Shown here: positions 54,596-64,000 of the stretch, in pieces
Layout of the letters: each line of letters opens with the position of its first letter
How positions within the stretch are numbered: position 1 is the first letter of the stretch
Assembly (NCBI RefSeq): GCF_944393015.1
Contig: NZ_CALXYQ010000012.1
Location: forward strand, 1 to 64,000
Direction: 5' to 3'
Source: an uncultured Brachyspira sp.
Lineage (GTDB): Bacteria > Spirochaetota > Brachyspiria > Brachyspirales > Brachyspiraceae
Length of the DNA stretch: 64,000 nt
Made by a program: the position numbers and the translations under genes
Notes under the pieces: model-generated
Seen by the model: the letters and a program-made list of their open reading frames with translations, nothing else
Told to the model about the DNA's origin: nothing
The model's database searches: none

Positions 54596-55874
54596 GTATT
54601 TAATAAAATTTTCATTTATTTTATTCATTTCAAATATATTGCAATATCTATACAGCATTATAGATATAATATTTATTTCACATTTAGTCGGAGATAATGG
54701 CGTTATAGCATTAGGCAACTGTGCTTCTATAATGTTTATAATAACTTCTGTATCTTTAGGCTTATCAATAGGCGGTTCTGTTATAATATCAAAATATAAA
54801 GGTGCTGATGATAATATAAAATACAAACAATCTATAGGAAGTTTATTATTTTTATCTTCATCATTGGCTTTGATAATATCTGTAATAGGATTAATATTTT
54901 CAAGGCATATACTATCATTTATGAATATACCTAAAGAATCATTTAAATATGCTGATGATTATATAAAAATAATTTTTTCAGGAGTATTCTTTATATTTCT
55001 ATATTCTTCTTTATCTTCTGTAATCAAATCAAGCGGAAGAGAAAAAGCCTCATTATATTTTATTATAATAGCTGCATTAGTTAATTTTTTATTAAACTTT
55101 TTATTTTGTTATATATTAAAATTATCTGTAAAAGGTGCAGCATTAGCTACTGTAATATCTCAGGCTGTTTCATTCTTATTATCATTATATTATACAAGAA
55201 AATTATTAACTTTTAATTTTAACATCAAAATAATAAAGGAATTAATATTTATCTCTCTGCCTTGCATATTTCAAATGCTGATAATAAATATATCATATTT
55301 TTTTGTTAATATAATGATGAACAAATACAATGCTCTTGCAGGATTTACAATAGGCTTAAAAATAAATACTTTTATAGGTATGATTTCTTGGTCTATAGGA
55401 GAAGCTTTGAGTATAATCGTTTCAAAGAGTACAGGAGAAAAAGATTATATAAAAATAAAAAGCACAGTTAAATTTGCTATATTCTTAAACATTGCTGCTA
55501 CAGTTACAGCAGTGATATTTATACATTTATTAGTTAAAAATATAATCAGCATTTTCTACAGCGGAGATGAAAAAGTTATTAATGATATAATATTTTATCT
55601 TCAAGTATGTGCTTCATTCAATTGTTTTACTTATGCTTTGATGTATGTATTAGATAGTTTTTTAATAGGCATTCAAAAATCATATTTAGCCTTCATCAAT
55701 TCATTTATAGATTCCATAATATTTAAAGTGATAATATCCAAGATATTAGAAATCTATATGGGCTATTTAGGAATATACATTGCTATGGCATTATCAAGCA
55801 TTGTACCTGCTTTGATTGGGTTAATATATTTTTATATGTTTATAAGAAAAATTAATTATAATAAACTTCATTAA
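54594..55874 (+). CDS. MATE-family efflux transporter (second)
   Basis: 426 residues, about 12 membrane helices. Recognised by YSIIDIIFISHLVGDNGVIALG near 19-40 (a MATE helix-1/2 pattern with breaks), SLGLSIGGSVIISKYKG, and the mid-protein repeat INTFIGMISWSIGEALS. Normal MATE length, without the tail of the other paralogue at 30498. Cation-coupled export of drugs or metabolites; the substrate is unknown. Expression probably depends on the 143-nt structured leader directly in front. Confidence 0.88.
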   Translation: MYLIKFSFILFISNILQYLYSIIDIIFISHLVGDNGVIALGNCASIMFIITSVSLGLSIGGSVIISKYKGADDNIKYKQSIGSLLFLSSSLALIISVIGLIFSRHILSFMNIPKESFKYADDYIKIIFSGVFFIFLYSSLSSVIKSSGREKASLYFIIIAALVNFLLNFLFCYILKLSVKGAALATVISQAVSFLLSLYYTRKLLTFNFNIKIIKELIFISLPCIFQMLIINISYFFVNIMMNKYNALAGFTIGLKINTFIGMISWSIGEALSIIVSKSTGEKDYIKIKSTVKFAIFLNIAATVTAVIFIHLLVKNIISIFYSGDEKVINDIIFYLQVCASFNCFTYALMYVLDSFLIGIQKSYLAFINSFIDSIIFKVIISKILEIYMGYLGIYIAMALSSIVPALIGLIYFYMFIRKINYNKLH

Positions 55875-55973
55875 AAATAGTATGCATGTTAATTCAAATA
55901 TAATAAAGATTATATTTAGTATTAACATGCAAATAAGATTAACAAATTTAAAAAAGCTTGGGCGGGTGATGAA

Positions 55974-56286
55974 ACTAAACAACTATATTTTGTCAAAAAT
56001 AAAACTATAGTTTCTTTTTAATATATGGGGCTTTGCCCCATACCCCAGTTCTTTTATTGGTATAAAAGAACCAAAACAACTGCATTTTTGATCCAACTTT
56101 AGGATATATCCTATATTTAATAAATATTAAAAAAATATAAAGTTCTATCAATTGCACTTTCGCGAAGCGTGCCTGCAACCGAAGGAAGTACCTTTAGGTA
56201 GGCAGCAACTTTGACGAAGTCCGCAGAGCATGTGCGGCGAGAAAAAGTTGAATAAAAAATAACAAACTTAAAAATTTTCAATATAT
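55974..56286. repeat. Dispersed repeat, family C (copy 1)
   Basis: Starts AACAACTATATTTTGTC, contains GGGGCTTTGCCCCATAC and CAGTTCTTTTATTGG, then GC-rich short palindromes (CGAAGCGTGCCTGC, CGAAGTCCGC, GCATGTGCGGCG), ends ACAAACTTAAAAATTTT. The same order recurs at 59295-59623 and, inverted, at 61673-61934. A family B fragment (GCTTGGGCGGGTGA) lies just before it. The 463-bp gap holds nothing else. Confidence 0.8.
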
Positions 56287-56337
56287 ACTAAAATATAAAT
56301 ATGCTCCGCAATTTTTATTAAGTGCTTAAATTAAAAA

Positions 56338-57102
56338 TTAATTAACTATAGCTTCTTTGAATCTGAAATCTATTCTGTGAGTTTGATTTTCCTGATTTTG
56401 CAATGTCTTTAATATAGCAGCTAAATCCACAAACTTCTCAGTTTTCACATACTTTTCTAATATCACCTGAACCTGATAGCCTCTAGGATAAAGTATTAAA
56501 TCATCTCCATAAGCATTAATCTCTGATATAAGATTGTATATTTCATTATGATTAGTTTTTAAATCATATATAACTGATGAAAGATATTTAGAATAATCAT
56601 TTTCTATCATTTTGTTTGTAGGATTGATAGTTAATCCTGTTATATAAGGCACATCATAATTGTGAATAATATTATCTTTTATAATATATCCGTCATCTGT
56701 AATTTCATATATTCCGCTGCTTGACTCTAATAAAAATAACGTGCCTCTTTCTATTACATTTATAATAAGCAAATCAGGAAAAGAAGTTTTTATGCTTTCT
56801 ACCTGAAGTCTTGGATTATTTTCTATATCAGACTTTATCTCTTTTTTAGGTATATTAAACATGCTTATGTTATTATACTTTGATAATCCGGCTTCTTCCA
56901 TTATATCTATAGCATTTAAAACTTCTAATCCCCGTATTTCCACTCTTAATATTCTAGCTTTATTTATAATTACAACCACACCTAATATTATAATAGCCAA
57001 AATCAAAAAGATAATTATTTTTTTTATTATACTCTTCTGCTTATCGCTAAGTTTATTTTTTTTAAGCTTTTTTCTAAGTTTATTATCTTTAAAATCTTTC
57101 AT
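56338..57102 (-). CDS. ftsQ: Cell-division protein FtsQ/DivIB-like
   Basis: 254 residues. Basic cytoplasmic tail (1-25), one membrane helix (about 27-47), then a POTRA domain (about 51-120, with ILRVEIRGLEVL and a proline before FPDLLIINVIERG) and the C-terminal beta domain. It belongs to the divisome. It lies 36 bp after metG rather than in a cell-wall cluster. Confidence 0.86.
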   Translation of the reverse strand: MKDFKDNKLRKKLKKNKLSDKQKSIIKKIIIFLILAIIILGVVVIINKARILRVEIRGLEVLNAIDIMEEAGLSKYNNISMFNIPKKEIKSDIENNPRLQVESIKTSFPDLLIINVIERGTLFLLESSSGIYEITDDGYIIKDNIIHNYDVPYITGLTINPTNKMIENDYSKYLSSVIYDLKTNHNEIYNLISEINAYGDDLILYPRGYQVQVILEKYVKTEKFVDLAAILKTLQNQENQTHRIDFRFKEAIVN

Positions 57103-57138
57103 TATAATATCAGCTTTTTAAAGTTTGATTATAAATTA

Positions 57139-59094
57139 TTAATTAACAGCACAGCCTGCATCGAAACCTTTTTCTGTAGTCATAAGAGAAAGAGTCTCGC
57201 CATTATCAGCCAAAAGAAGCATACCATGAGAAGTAACGCCTCTGAATTTCTTAGGTTTTAAATTAGCTAAATAAAGTACTGTTTTACCAACCATCTCTTC
57301 AGGCTTATAATATTCAGCTATAGAAGAAACAACCACTCTCTGTTCACCTTCTCCTATATCGAGTACAAATTTAAGAAGCTTATCAGCATTTTCTACTTTT
57401 TCAGCAACTAATATTTTAGCAGTTAATAATTCTAATTTATCAAAATCTTCTTTTTCTATATTAGGCTTATGCTTATCTTCTTTAGGAGGATTAACCTGCT
57501 TTTTATTCTCTTCAGCAGAAGCACCTATTTCTTTTTCTATATCATATCTATTGAATAAAGGCTCCCCTTTTTCAATTTTTATTCCAGCCTTTAAAGAACC
57601 CCATTGCTTAGCAGTATCTAAAGGAACACTGTCGCCAAGTCCTAATCTATTAAATACTTTTTTAGGTGTTTCAATAAAGAATATTTGTAAATATGCAGTT
57701 ACTATATAGTACACTTGGAAAGAAATATACATTACATTAGCTAAATGATCTTTTTTAGTTTCATCTTTAGCTAAATTCCAAGGAGCACTCTCTTCAACAT
57801 ATTTATTAGTAGTTCTAATTACTTCCCAAATATGTGCCAATGCCTCATGAAACTTGAAACTATCCAAAGCAGATTCAACATTAGCATCAAGAGTAAGAAC
57901 CATTTTTTTAAGCTCTTTTTCTCTATCTCCGTAAACGCTTTCAACCTCATCAGGAAGAATATTATTAAAATATTTTCCAAGCATAGTAGTTATTCTATGC
58001 CATAAGTTGCCGTAATCATTAGCTAAGTCGCTGTTGATTCTCTTTAAGAAAAGTTCTTGAGAATAATAGCCGTCAGAACCAAAATTAATCTCTCTCATAA
58101 GAAAATATCTTAAAGCATCAACGCCATATTTATCAATTAAAGTATTAGGATCAACAACATTTCCCCTGCTCTTACTCATCTTTTTACCATCATCAAAAAG
58201 CACCCAGCCATGTCCGTATACTTTTTTGGGAAGAGGTATATCAAGCATTTTAAGCATTATAGGCCATATGATAGCATGGAAGCGTACTATTTCCTTTCCT
58301 ACAAAATGTACATCAGCAGGCCAATACTTTTTATATAATTCATCTTGTCCCTCTTCAGGGTATCCTAAAGCTGTTATATAATTAGCCAAAGCGTCAATCC
58401 ATACATATATACTATGCTCACTATCAACAGGACAAGGTATGCCCCATTGCAAACCCTTACGGCTAACTGCTAAATCCTCTAATCCCGGAAGCAGGAAATT
58501 TTTAAGCATTTCATTTTGTCTTTCTTTAGGCTCTAAAAATTCAGGATGTTCTTTATAATAATCTATTAACCATTGTCCGTATTCTGAAAGTTTAAGATAA
58601 TAGCATTCTTCTTCTTTATATTCTAATTCTTTTTCACAGTCTGGGCAGTAGCATTTTCCATCATCTTTTTTTATCACCTGACTTTCTGTAAAGAATGCCT
58701 CATCGCTCACACAGTAAAGTCCTTTATAAGAACCTTTATAAATATATCCTTTATCATAAAGAATTTTAAATATTTTCTGTACTCTTCTTTCATGATAATC
58801 ATCAGTAGTTCTTATATAATGACTATAATCAATATGAAGTCTTTTCCATAACTCTTTAGTGGCATTAACAATATTATCAACATAAGCCTTTGGAGTAGTG
58901 CCTGCAGCTTCCGCCTTTCTTGCTATCTTTTCGCCATGCTCATCAGTACCAGTTAGAAAATAAACATCATATCCCATTATTTTTTTGTATCTTGCCATAG
59001 TATCTGTTGCTATAGTACAATAGCAATGTCCTATATGAAGATAATCTGAAGGATAATATATTGGAGTTGTAATATAAAACTTTTTATCTGTCAT
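57139..59094 (-). CDS. metG: Methionyl-tRNA synthetase with C-terminal tRNA-binding domain
   Basis: 651 residues from ATG 59094, which has GGAGG 7 bp upstream; the open frame upstream to 59163 is not used. HIGH motif at 20-23, zinc knuckle CYCPDCEKE near 145, KMSKS near 310, then the anticodon domain and an Arc1/EMAP-like tRNA-binding domain (about 545-651, LLTAKILVAEKVENADKLL). It charges Met onto tRNA. Confidence 0.96.
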   Translation of the reverse strand: MTDKKFYITTPIYYPSDYLHIGHCYCTIATDTMARYKKIMGYDVYFLTGTDEHGEKIARKAEAAGTTPKAYVDNIVNATKELWKRLHIDYSHYIRTTDDYHERRVQKIFKILYDKGYIYKGSYKGLYCVSDEAFFTESQVIKKDDGKCYCPDCEKELEYKEEECYYLKLSEYGQWLIDYYKEHPEFLEPKERQNEMLKNFLLPGLEDLAVSRKGLQWGIPCPVDSEHSIYVWIDALANYITALGYPEEGQDELYKKYWPADVHFVGKEIVRFHAIIWPIMLKMLDIPLPKKVYGHGWVLFDDGKKMSKSRGNVVDPNTLIDKYGVDALRYFLMREINFGSDGYYSQELFLKRINSDLANDYGNLWHRITTMLGKYFNNILPDEVESVYGDREKELKKMVLTLDANVESALDSFKFHEALAHIWEVIRTTNKYVEESAPWNLAKDETKKDHLANVMYISFQVYYIVTAYLQIFFIETPKKVFNRLGLGDSVPLDTAKQWGSLKAGIKIEKGEPLFNRYDIEKEIGASAEENKKQVNPPKEDKHKPNIEKEDFDKLELLTAKILVAEKVENADKLLKFVLDIGEGEQRVVVSSIAEYYKPEEMVGKTVLYLANLKPKKFRGVTSHGMLLLADNGETLSLMTTEKGFDAGCAVN

Positions 59095-59294
59095 CTGTAT
59101 GCCTCCATTAGTTATGAAAAAAATTATATTTAAAAACAGAATCATTATACTAAAATTAGCCATTTTTGTAAAGTTAAAAAAGTTTTACTATTACTTAATT
59201 TTGTATTCAAACAATATTTTATTTAAAATAAAGTATTTTATATTTATAAAAAATAATTATGCGTCAATTTTTGTCATAAAAATGTATTATATAC

Positions 59295-59623
59295 CTAAAC
59301 AATTATATTTTGTCAAAAATAAATTTATATTTTTGTTTTTATATCTGGGGCTTTGCTGCGAAGCACACAGACGTGCCAAACCCCACTTCTTTTGTTGCCA
59401 CAGGCGAAGCCCGCCTACAGCGAGAAGCAAAAAGGCTATATTTTAGCTTAAATTTAATATTTTATCTTACATGTAAAACAAAATTAGTATTATTTAATAC
59501 TAATTTTTAACTTGCACTTTCGCCGTAGGCGGACTTCGTCTGGTTCTTGACGAAGTCCGCCTACGGCGTGCGGCGGGAAAAAGAACAACAAAAAATTGAC
59601 AAACTTAAAAATTTTTAGTATAT
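59295..59623. repeat. Dispersed repeat, family C (copy 2)
   Basis: Same ends as copy 1. The interior differs and carries a perfect 20-bp inverted repeat (59521-59540 with 59549-59568, loop TGGTTCTT), very GC-rich for this genome. Copies 1 and 2 flank ftsQ-metG in the same orientation; copies 2 and 3 flank the next receptor gene in inverted orientation. Open frames here are chance ORFs. Confidence 0.82.
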
Positions 59624-59674
59624 TTATGATAATCAGTAATTTTATCATCAATAATAATATACGGAGATATAATT

Positions 59675-61513
59675 ATGAAGAAAAGACATTCTATAAGATT
59701 CAAAATGCCTTTGACTATAAGTATAATAACAACCATATTTCTAATTATTACTATAATTGTATTATCCTATAGAGCATTTGTGGGAGTAAGCAAGACAACA
59801 TTTTCAGGTTTTTCAAGCACAATAGAAGGATATAAGTCAATGATGGATTCTTGGCTTTTTGAAAATAAAACTCTCATAAAAACTTATGCTATAACTCCGG
59901 CAGTAATTAATTATCTTTTAAATAGTTATAGTACAAATGCTAATATACAATTAAATGAAACCCTACAAAAATTTGAAGCCATAAATCCATTCTCTTTGGA
60001 TATAGGCGTAACGGATACTAATGGAATCGTGTTGGATAATGCCAAACATGTTGAAATAGGAAAAAATATACAGGATTTAAGTCCGGGTATATGGGAAAAT
60101 TTTAAGCAAAACAATTATGATGTATCTTATGGAAATAAAATATTAAAATCAAGTGCTGATGATAAATGGTCATTGTATATAATATCAGGAGTTAGAGATT
60201 CTAATAATTCCTTGATAGGAACAATTTACATGATAATAAATTGGGAAGAGTTTATAAATTCATTAAAAAAATTAAAGCTAGATGAAACCGGAAGATTATT
60301 TGCATTAGATAATGATGGGATTATAGTGGCAGATACTTATGATTATATAAATGAAGATGGAAGCGGATATTTTAATCTTATAAAAAGAGAAAATAAATCA
60401 AATGGTATAATAAATTATAAATCAAAAACTAGTTCAAGAACTGCTGTTTATACTATATTAGAACAATTACCTTGGACTTTAACTATGGCTATGGATAATA
60501 AAATTATATACAGAGAAAATATAAGAATGATTAGAATAGCTGTAATAGTATGTATATTATCTATAATCTGTATAAATGCATTTTCTCTTTCATATCTAAA
60601 GAAAACTATGTCTCCTTTAGATAGTTTAATGAAGCAGGCTCAAAAAATATCTGAGGGAAATATAGAAGTAATAGAAATTAAGAAAGAAAGAAAAGATGAA
60701 TTTGGAAAACTAGAAAAAACATTTAATGTAATGAGCGAAAAATTATCTGAAGTTATAAATGAAGTAAATGAAGCATCCAAAGAAATATTAACCTCATCTC
60801 AAAATATGATGGAAAGCAGCAGCGAATTATCATCAAGAACAGAATCACAGGCCTCTAGTTTAGAGGAAACAGCAGCAAGCATAGAGGAAATAGTTTCTAC
60901 TATACAATCATCTACAGAAAATGCAGTTAATGGTAAGGATATGATGAATGAATCTATAAACTATATAGGAGAAGCCGCTGAAATAATCACTGAAACATCT
61001 GCAAATATAGAAGAAGTTTATAAATCAAGTGAAAAAATAAAAGATATAACAAAAATAATAGAAGATATAGCATTCCAAACTAATATACTTGCACTTAATG
61101 CATCAGTAGAGGCAGCAAGGGCTGGAGATCAAGGAAAAGGTTTTGCTGTTGTAGCAAGCGAAGTAAGAAACCTAGCACAAACTACTCAGGCTTCTGTAAA
61201 AGATATTACTAATTTAGTTGATAATACAGCACAGCAAATTGATAATGCCACACAAACTGCAAGAAAATCTCAGGAATTATTTGAAGAACTTCAAAATAAA
61301 GTGAGGGAAACTTCTAATTTGATGGAAAGCATATCCCATACAGCATTAGAACAGCAGTCAGGAGTTAATCAAATAAGCACAGCAATAAACAGTATGGAAA
61401 GCGCCACAACTCAGAATGCATCTTTAGCTGTAGACTCTAATAATTTATCTAAAAATCTTTTCGGCAGAGTAGAAAAACTTCAGCAAAGCATTTCATTTTT
61501 CAAATTATCTTAA
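59675..61513 (+). CDS. Methyl-accepting chemotaxis protein with dCache-like sensor (receptor 2)
   Basis: 612 residues. Membrane helix 1 about 13-35, a sensor of about 240 residues ([14 protein letters not shown]), helix 2 near 285-305, a HAMP region, and a signalling tip [20 protein letters not shown]. Paralogue of the receptor at 39651; the tip differs in one position (ALNAS versus ALNAA). Both share the start KRIHSL/KKRHSI and similar receptor size. Shine-Dalgarno GGAG; a good terminator follows. Confidence 0.93.
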   Translation: MKKRHSIRFKMPLTISIITTIFLIITIIVLSYRAFVGVSKTTFSGFSSTIEGYKSMMDSWLFENKTLIKTYAITPAVINYLLNSYSTNANIQLNETLQKFEAINPFSLDIGVTDTNGIVLDNAKHVEIGKNIQDLSPGIWENFKQNNYDVSYGNKILKSSADDKWSLYIISGVRDSNNSLIGTIYMIINWEEFINSLKKLKLDETGRLFALDNDGIIVADTYDYINEDGSGYFNLIKRENKSNGIINYKSKTSSRTAVYTILEQLPWTLTMAMDNKIIYRENIRMIRIAVIVCILSIICINAFSLSYLKKTMSPLDSLMKQAQKISEGNIEVIEIKKERKDEFGKLEKTFNVMSEKLSEVINEVNEASKEILTSSQNMMESSSELSSRTESQASSLEETAASIEEIVSTIQSSTENAVNGKDMMNESINYIGEAAEIITETSANIEEVYKSSEKIKDITKIIEDIAFQTNILALNASVEAARAGDQGKGFAVVASEVRNLAQTTQASVKDITNLVDNTAQQIDNATQTARKSQELFEELQNKVRETSNLMESISHTALEQQSGVNQISTAINSMESATTQNASLAVDSNNLSKNLFGRVEKLQQSISFFKLS

Positions 61514-61529
61514 ATTAGTAATATAATAA

Positions 61530-61567
61530 AAAAGCAATGGGCATTATAAATGTCTATTGCTTTTTTT
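61530..61567 (+). terminator. Intrinsic terminator after receptor 2
   Basis: AAAGCAATGGGCATT pairs with AATGTCTATTGCTTT (G-U pairs allowed) before seven T residues. Confidence 0.88.
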
Positions 61568-61672
61568 ATATATATAAAAGATTTTTACATATTGCATAAT
61601 GCACATTTCTATATATTAGAAAAATTTAGATTTTTAATAATTTTAACATATTCAAATAAGAATAAAGAAATA

Positions 61673-61934
61673 AAATTTTTAAGTTTGTCAACTGATTTAC
61701 TTTATATGGAATTATCTACTTTTTTGCCGCACAAAAAAGTAGCAAAAAACGCAATTGCTAGAACTTTATATTAAATATATACTTATTAAATATAGGATAT
61801 AACCTAAATTTATACTAAAAATCTAGTTCTTTTGGTTCTTTTATACCAATAAAAGAACTGGGGGTATGGGGGCAAAGCCACCATAAACAATAAAATTGAA
61901 AAAATAAAATTGACCAAATATAGTTATTTAGGTA
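61673..61934. repeat. Dispersed repeat, family C (copy 3, inverted)
   Basis: Begins AAATTTTTAAGTTTGTC, includes TTTATACCAATAAAAGAACTG and GGGTATGGGGGCAAAGCC, ends GACCAAATATAGTTATT. Shorter than the other copies because the GC-rich palindromes are missing. Non-coding. Confidence 0.8.
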
Positions 61935-61950
61935 TGATTAAAACATTAAT

Positions 61951-62835
61951 TTATATATTAATATAAGAACCTTCTTTAGCAAAGGCAAGCTGTAAATCAA
62001 TTTCTTCTTTTTTAAGGAAAGCCATTAACTTATTATGTATCAAATCTATTTGGGCATCTGTTCTTTCCTGATTATGATGATGAAGTATTACATAAGGTAC
62101 ATCAGCATCGAGTCCAACCTGAATAGCATCATTTAAAGTAGAATGTCCCCAGCCTACATGTCCGTTATAATATTCGCTTTTTGTATATTCGCCTTCTATT
62201 ATAAGAACATTAGCTCCCCTTACAAAGTCTATAAGTCTTGCATGAAGCAAATCAGCATTATGATTATAATGTGAAAGCGAAGGATGCTGTGCATGAAGAC
62301 GTTTTTTATAAGGCTCATGATCTGTAAGATATATAACAGTTTTATTGCCTGAAGTTATTTTATATGAAAGAGTATGACAAGGATGATTAACCCACATACT
62401 TTCAATAATCATATTTCCAAATGTTATCTTTTTGCCCTCATAAAATGCTTCAAATTTAAGATTAGCCGCAAACTGCTCTAAATTAACGGGGAAATAATCT
62501 TTAGCAAGTATATTATTTATAGTGTCATACATTTCTGTAGAAGAATCTTTAGGGCCATATATTGTAAAGCTGTATTTATCCGAAAAGAAAGGAGCAAAGA
62601 AAGGTATTCCTATTATATGATCCCAATGAAAATGAGTTAATAATATTATACTTTCAGTTTTTTCTGATTTTAAAGCATAATAACTTGCATTCTTTAATCC
62701 GCTTCCGGCATCCAATATTATATAAGTACCGTCATCATCTATAACTTGAATGCAAGATGTATTTCCGCCGTATTCACTAAAACTGTTACCTGGGGTTGGT
62801 ATAGATCCTCTGCTTCCTAAAAATCTTACTTTCAC
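61951..62835 (-). CDS. Metallo-beta-lactamase-fold hydrolase (RNase Z/phosphodiesterase-like)
   Basis: 294 residues. Zinc motif HFHWDH at 68-73, and further ligands in WVNHPCHTLSYK and DHEPYKKR near 155-175; the start GSRGSIPTPG at 8-16 is typical of the group that cleaves cyclic or RNA phosphodiesters. No RNase Z flexible arm. Exact substrate unclear. Transcribed alone toward the family C repeat. Confidence 0.86.
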   Translation of the reverse strand: MKVRFLGSRGSIPTPGNSFSEYGGNTSCIQVIDDDGTYIILDAGSGLKNASYYALKSEKTESIILLTHFHWDHIIGIPFFAPFFSDKYSFTIYGPKDSSTEMYDTINNILAKDYFPVNLEQFAANLKFEAFYEGKKITFGNMIIESMWVNHPCHTLSYKITSGNKTVIYLTDHEPYKKRLHAQHPSLSHYNHNADLLHARLIDFVRGANVLIIEGEYTKSEYYNGHVGWGHSTLNDAIQVGLDADVPYVILHHHNQERTDAQIDLIHNKLMAFLKKEEIDLQLAFAKEGSYINI

Positions 62836-63025
62836 AAATAAACCTTAATTTATATTTATATATATATATCATAATACAATAATAAAAAAAAATCAATCTT
62901 ATTTACATTTTATTATAATACATTTTATAGGTTTTATTTTAAAAAACTATAAAGCTTATATACTTGTATTATTATGGCATAAAGTTTATAATATAAATAT
63001 AATTATATAAAAGGCATTAAAAATA

Positions 63026-63811
63026 ATGAGCGTATTAAAAATAATATCTTGGAATGTAAATGGAATAAGAGCAGCTTATAAAAAAGGGCTGGTAGATTTT
63101 ATAAAAAAAGAAAACCCAGATATAATATGTCTTCAGGAAACTAAGGCTTTTGAAGAACAGCTGCCGGAAGATTTAAGAAATATTGAAGGGTATGAACTTT
63201 TTATTAATCCTGCTGATCCTGAAATAAAAAAAGGATACAGCGGAGTGGCAATCTATACAAAATTAAAACCTAATAAAGAAATAAAAAACAAATTAGGAAG
63301 TAAATTCTCTGACAGAGAAGGAAGAATATTATCATTAGAATTTGATGACTTTACTATATTTAATGTATATTTCCCAAACGGCGGAAAATCTGAAGAGCAT
63401 TTTCAGTATAAACTTTCTTTCTATGATGAAATAACAAAACATCTAAGCAAATTAAAAAAGAATACTAATGTAATATTATGTGGAGATATGAACATTGCTC
63501 ATGAAGCTATAGATTTGGCAAGACCTAAGGAAAATGAAAAAAGTATAGGTTTTCTTCCTGAAGAAAGAGAGAAAATAACTGAATTTTTAAATAAAGGCTT
63601 TACAGATACATTCAGAATGTTTGTTAAAGAAGGCGGACATTATAGTTGGTGGGATATGAAAACCAGATCACGTGAAAAGAATGTGGGTTGGAGAATAGAT
63701 TATTTCTTTGTTAATAATGAAATGGTTCCTAATATAAAGAGAGCTGATATATTAACTGATGTTATGGGAAGCGATCATTGTCCTATACTCATTGAATGGG
63801 ATAAACAATAA
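63026..63811 (+). CDS. xth: Exodeoxyribonuclease III
   Basis: 261 residues. Start KIISWNVNGIRAAYKKGL at about 5-22, catalytic Glu in LQETKAFEE, GDMNIAHEAIDLARP near 150-165, WRIDYFFV and SDHCPI at the end: the AP-endonuclease family (EEP fold). It repairs abasic sites and removes 3' blocks in DNA. Slightly weak Shine-Dalgarno (AAGGCA). Confidence 0.95.
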   Translation: MSVLKIISWNVNGIRAAYKKGLVDFIKKENPDIICLQETKAFEEQLPEDLRNIEGYELFINPADPEIKKGYSGVAIYTKLKPNKEIKNKLGSKFSDREGRILSLEFDDFTIFNVYFPNGGKSEEHFQYKLSFYDEITKHLSKLKKNTNVILCGDMNIAHEAIDLARPKENEKSIGFLPEEREKITEFLNKGFTDTFRMFVKEGGHYSWWDMKTRSREKNVGWRIDYFFVNNEMVPNIKRADILTDVMGSDHCPILIEWDKQ

Positions 63812-63898
63812 GCTATAAATAAAAAACTGCTTGATTTTTTAAAGTTTTATAATATATTAAAAATTGTTCTATTTTTATTACAATTAAAAGGAGTTTGC

Positions 63899-64000
63899 AT
63901 GGTTCGTACAATCATTGAGGATAAAACGGCAATAATAAATATAGAAAAAAATATAATATCTGAAAATGTAGATATATTAGAAGAAAAATTAAACTATGTT
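63899..64000 (+). CDS. STAS-domain protein (anti-anti-sigma-like), 5' part only
   Basis: 34 codons before the window ends. Begins MVRTIIEDKTAIINIEKNII, then SENVDILEEKLNYV, the beta-beta-alpha opening of an anti-sigma-factor antagonist (STAS) protein. Shine-Dalgarno AAAAGGAG 8 bp upstream. The phosphorylatable Ser would lie beyond the edge, so class is inferred from the N-terminus only. Confidence 0.65.
   Translation, partial: MVRTIIEDKTAIINIEKNIISENVDILEEKLNYV

Noticed and set aside
59099-59510. ORFs of 66 and 115 codons in the gap after metG
   Set aside because: They fall in repeat family C and in AT-rich DNA with no ribosome-binding site; composition fits chance reading.
61550-61774. 74-codon ORF after receptor 2
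   Set aside because: It begins inside the terminator hairpin and ends in repeat DNA; no Shine-Dalgarno and no domain.
1-64000. tRNA and rRNA genes, insertion sequences, prophage
   Set aside because: No GC-rich cloverleaf with a GTTCGA arm, no rRNA signature, no transposase, integrase or phage structural gene was seen on reading both strands.

Overview
The window is AT-rich chromosomal DNA (A/T-dominated third positions, poly-A/T intergenic tracts) from a bacterium that I infer to be a spirochaete of the genus Brachyspira. The inference rests on base composition, two dCache-type chemoreceptors, a DUF4026 protein with a His/Cys-rich insert, a low-GC but otherwise ordinary gene set, and families of intergenic repeats. 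No rRNA, tRNA, CRISPR array, insertion sequence or phage genes were seen.

Layout. 1-2.5 kb: the two permease genes of a nucleoside (BmpA/Nup-type) ABC transporter, preceded by tandem repeats. 3.2-5.2 kb: a small unknown gene facing a dual-domain glycosyltransferase. 5.4-15.5 kb (minus strand): a compact six-gene operon of an SF1 helicase (apparently split in two ORFs), a PIN-nuclease protein, a coiled-coil protein, a ClpB-like AAA+ ATPase and an NrdG-like radical-SAM protein. Its function is unknown and it is the best candidate for an undescribed system. 15.7-20.6 kb: housekeeping and envelope genes (Dph6-like PP-loop enzyme, thioesterase, YtxH protein, SurA-like chaperone, outer-membrane protein, M50 protease). 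20.9-23.1 kb: polar amino-acid ABC transporter. 23.3-28.2 kb: LemA, a LacI regulator, rplS, an NfnA-like flavoprotein and three LEA2-like proteins. 28.2-35 kb (minus): McsB/McsA (McsB looks catalytically dead), IspD, a MATE transporter with a long charged tail, and PBP1A. 35-39 kb: small envelope or secreted proteins, one behind a striking array of TGTAAA boxes.

39.5-53.1 kb: a chemoreceptor followed by a complete type I restriction-modification locus (half-length HsdS, HsdM, HsdS, HsdR, SprT-like protease). A PIN-GNAT-EVE protein plus an ASCH protein are inserted between hsdM and hsdS, and a duplicated structured motif lies in front of hsdR. The segment is bracketed by near-identical inverted copies of a hairpin repeat. 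53.3-64 kb: fabH, a second MATE transporter behind a cloverleaf-like 5' leader that hides its ribosome-binding site, ftsQ and metG, a second chemoreceptor bracketed by inverted copies of another repeat family, an MBL hydrolase, exonuclease III and the start of a STAS-domain protein.

Intergenic DNA is dominated by three dispersed repeat families (called A, B and C here). Family A is a hairpin with a conserved shell and covarying stems. Family B is a mosaic of blocks ending in GTGCG and GGGTGGG. Family C is about 260-330 bp with local GC-rich palindromes.
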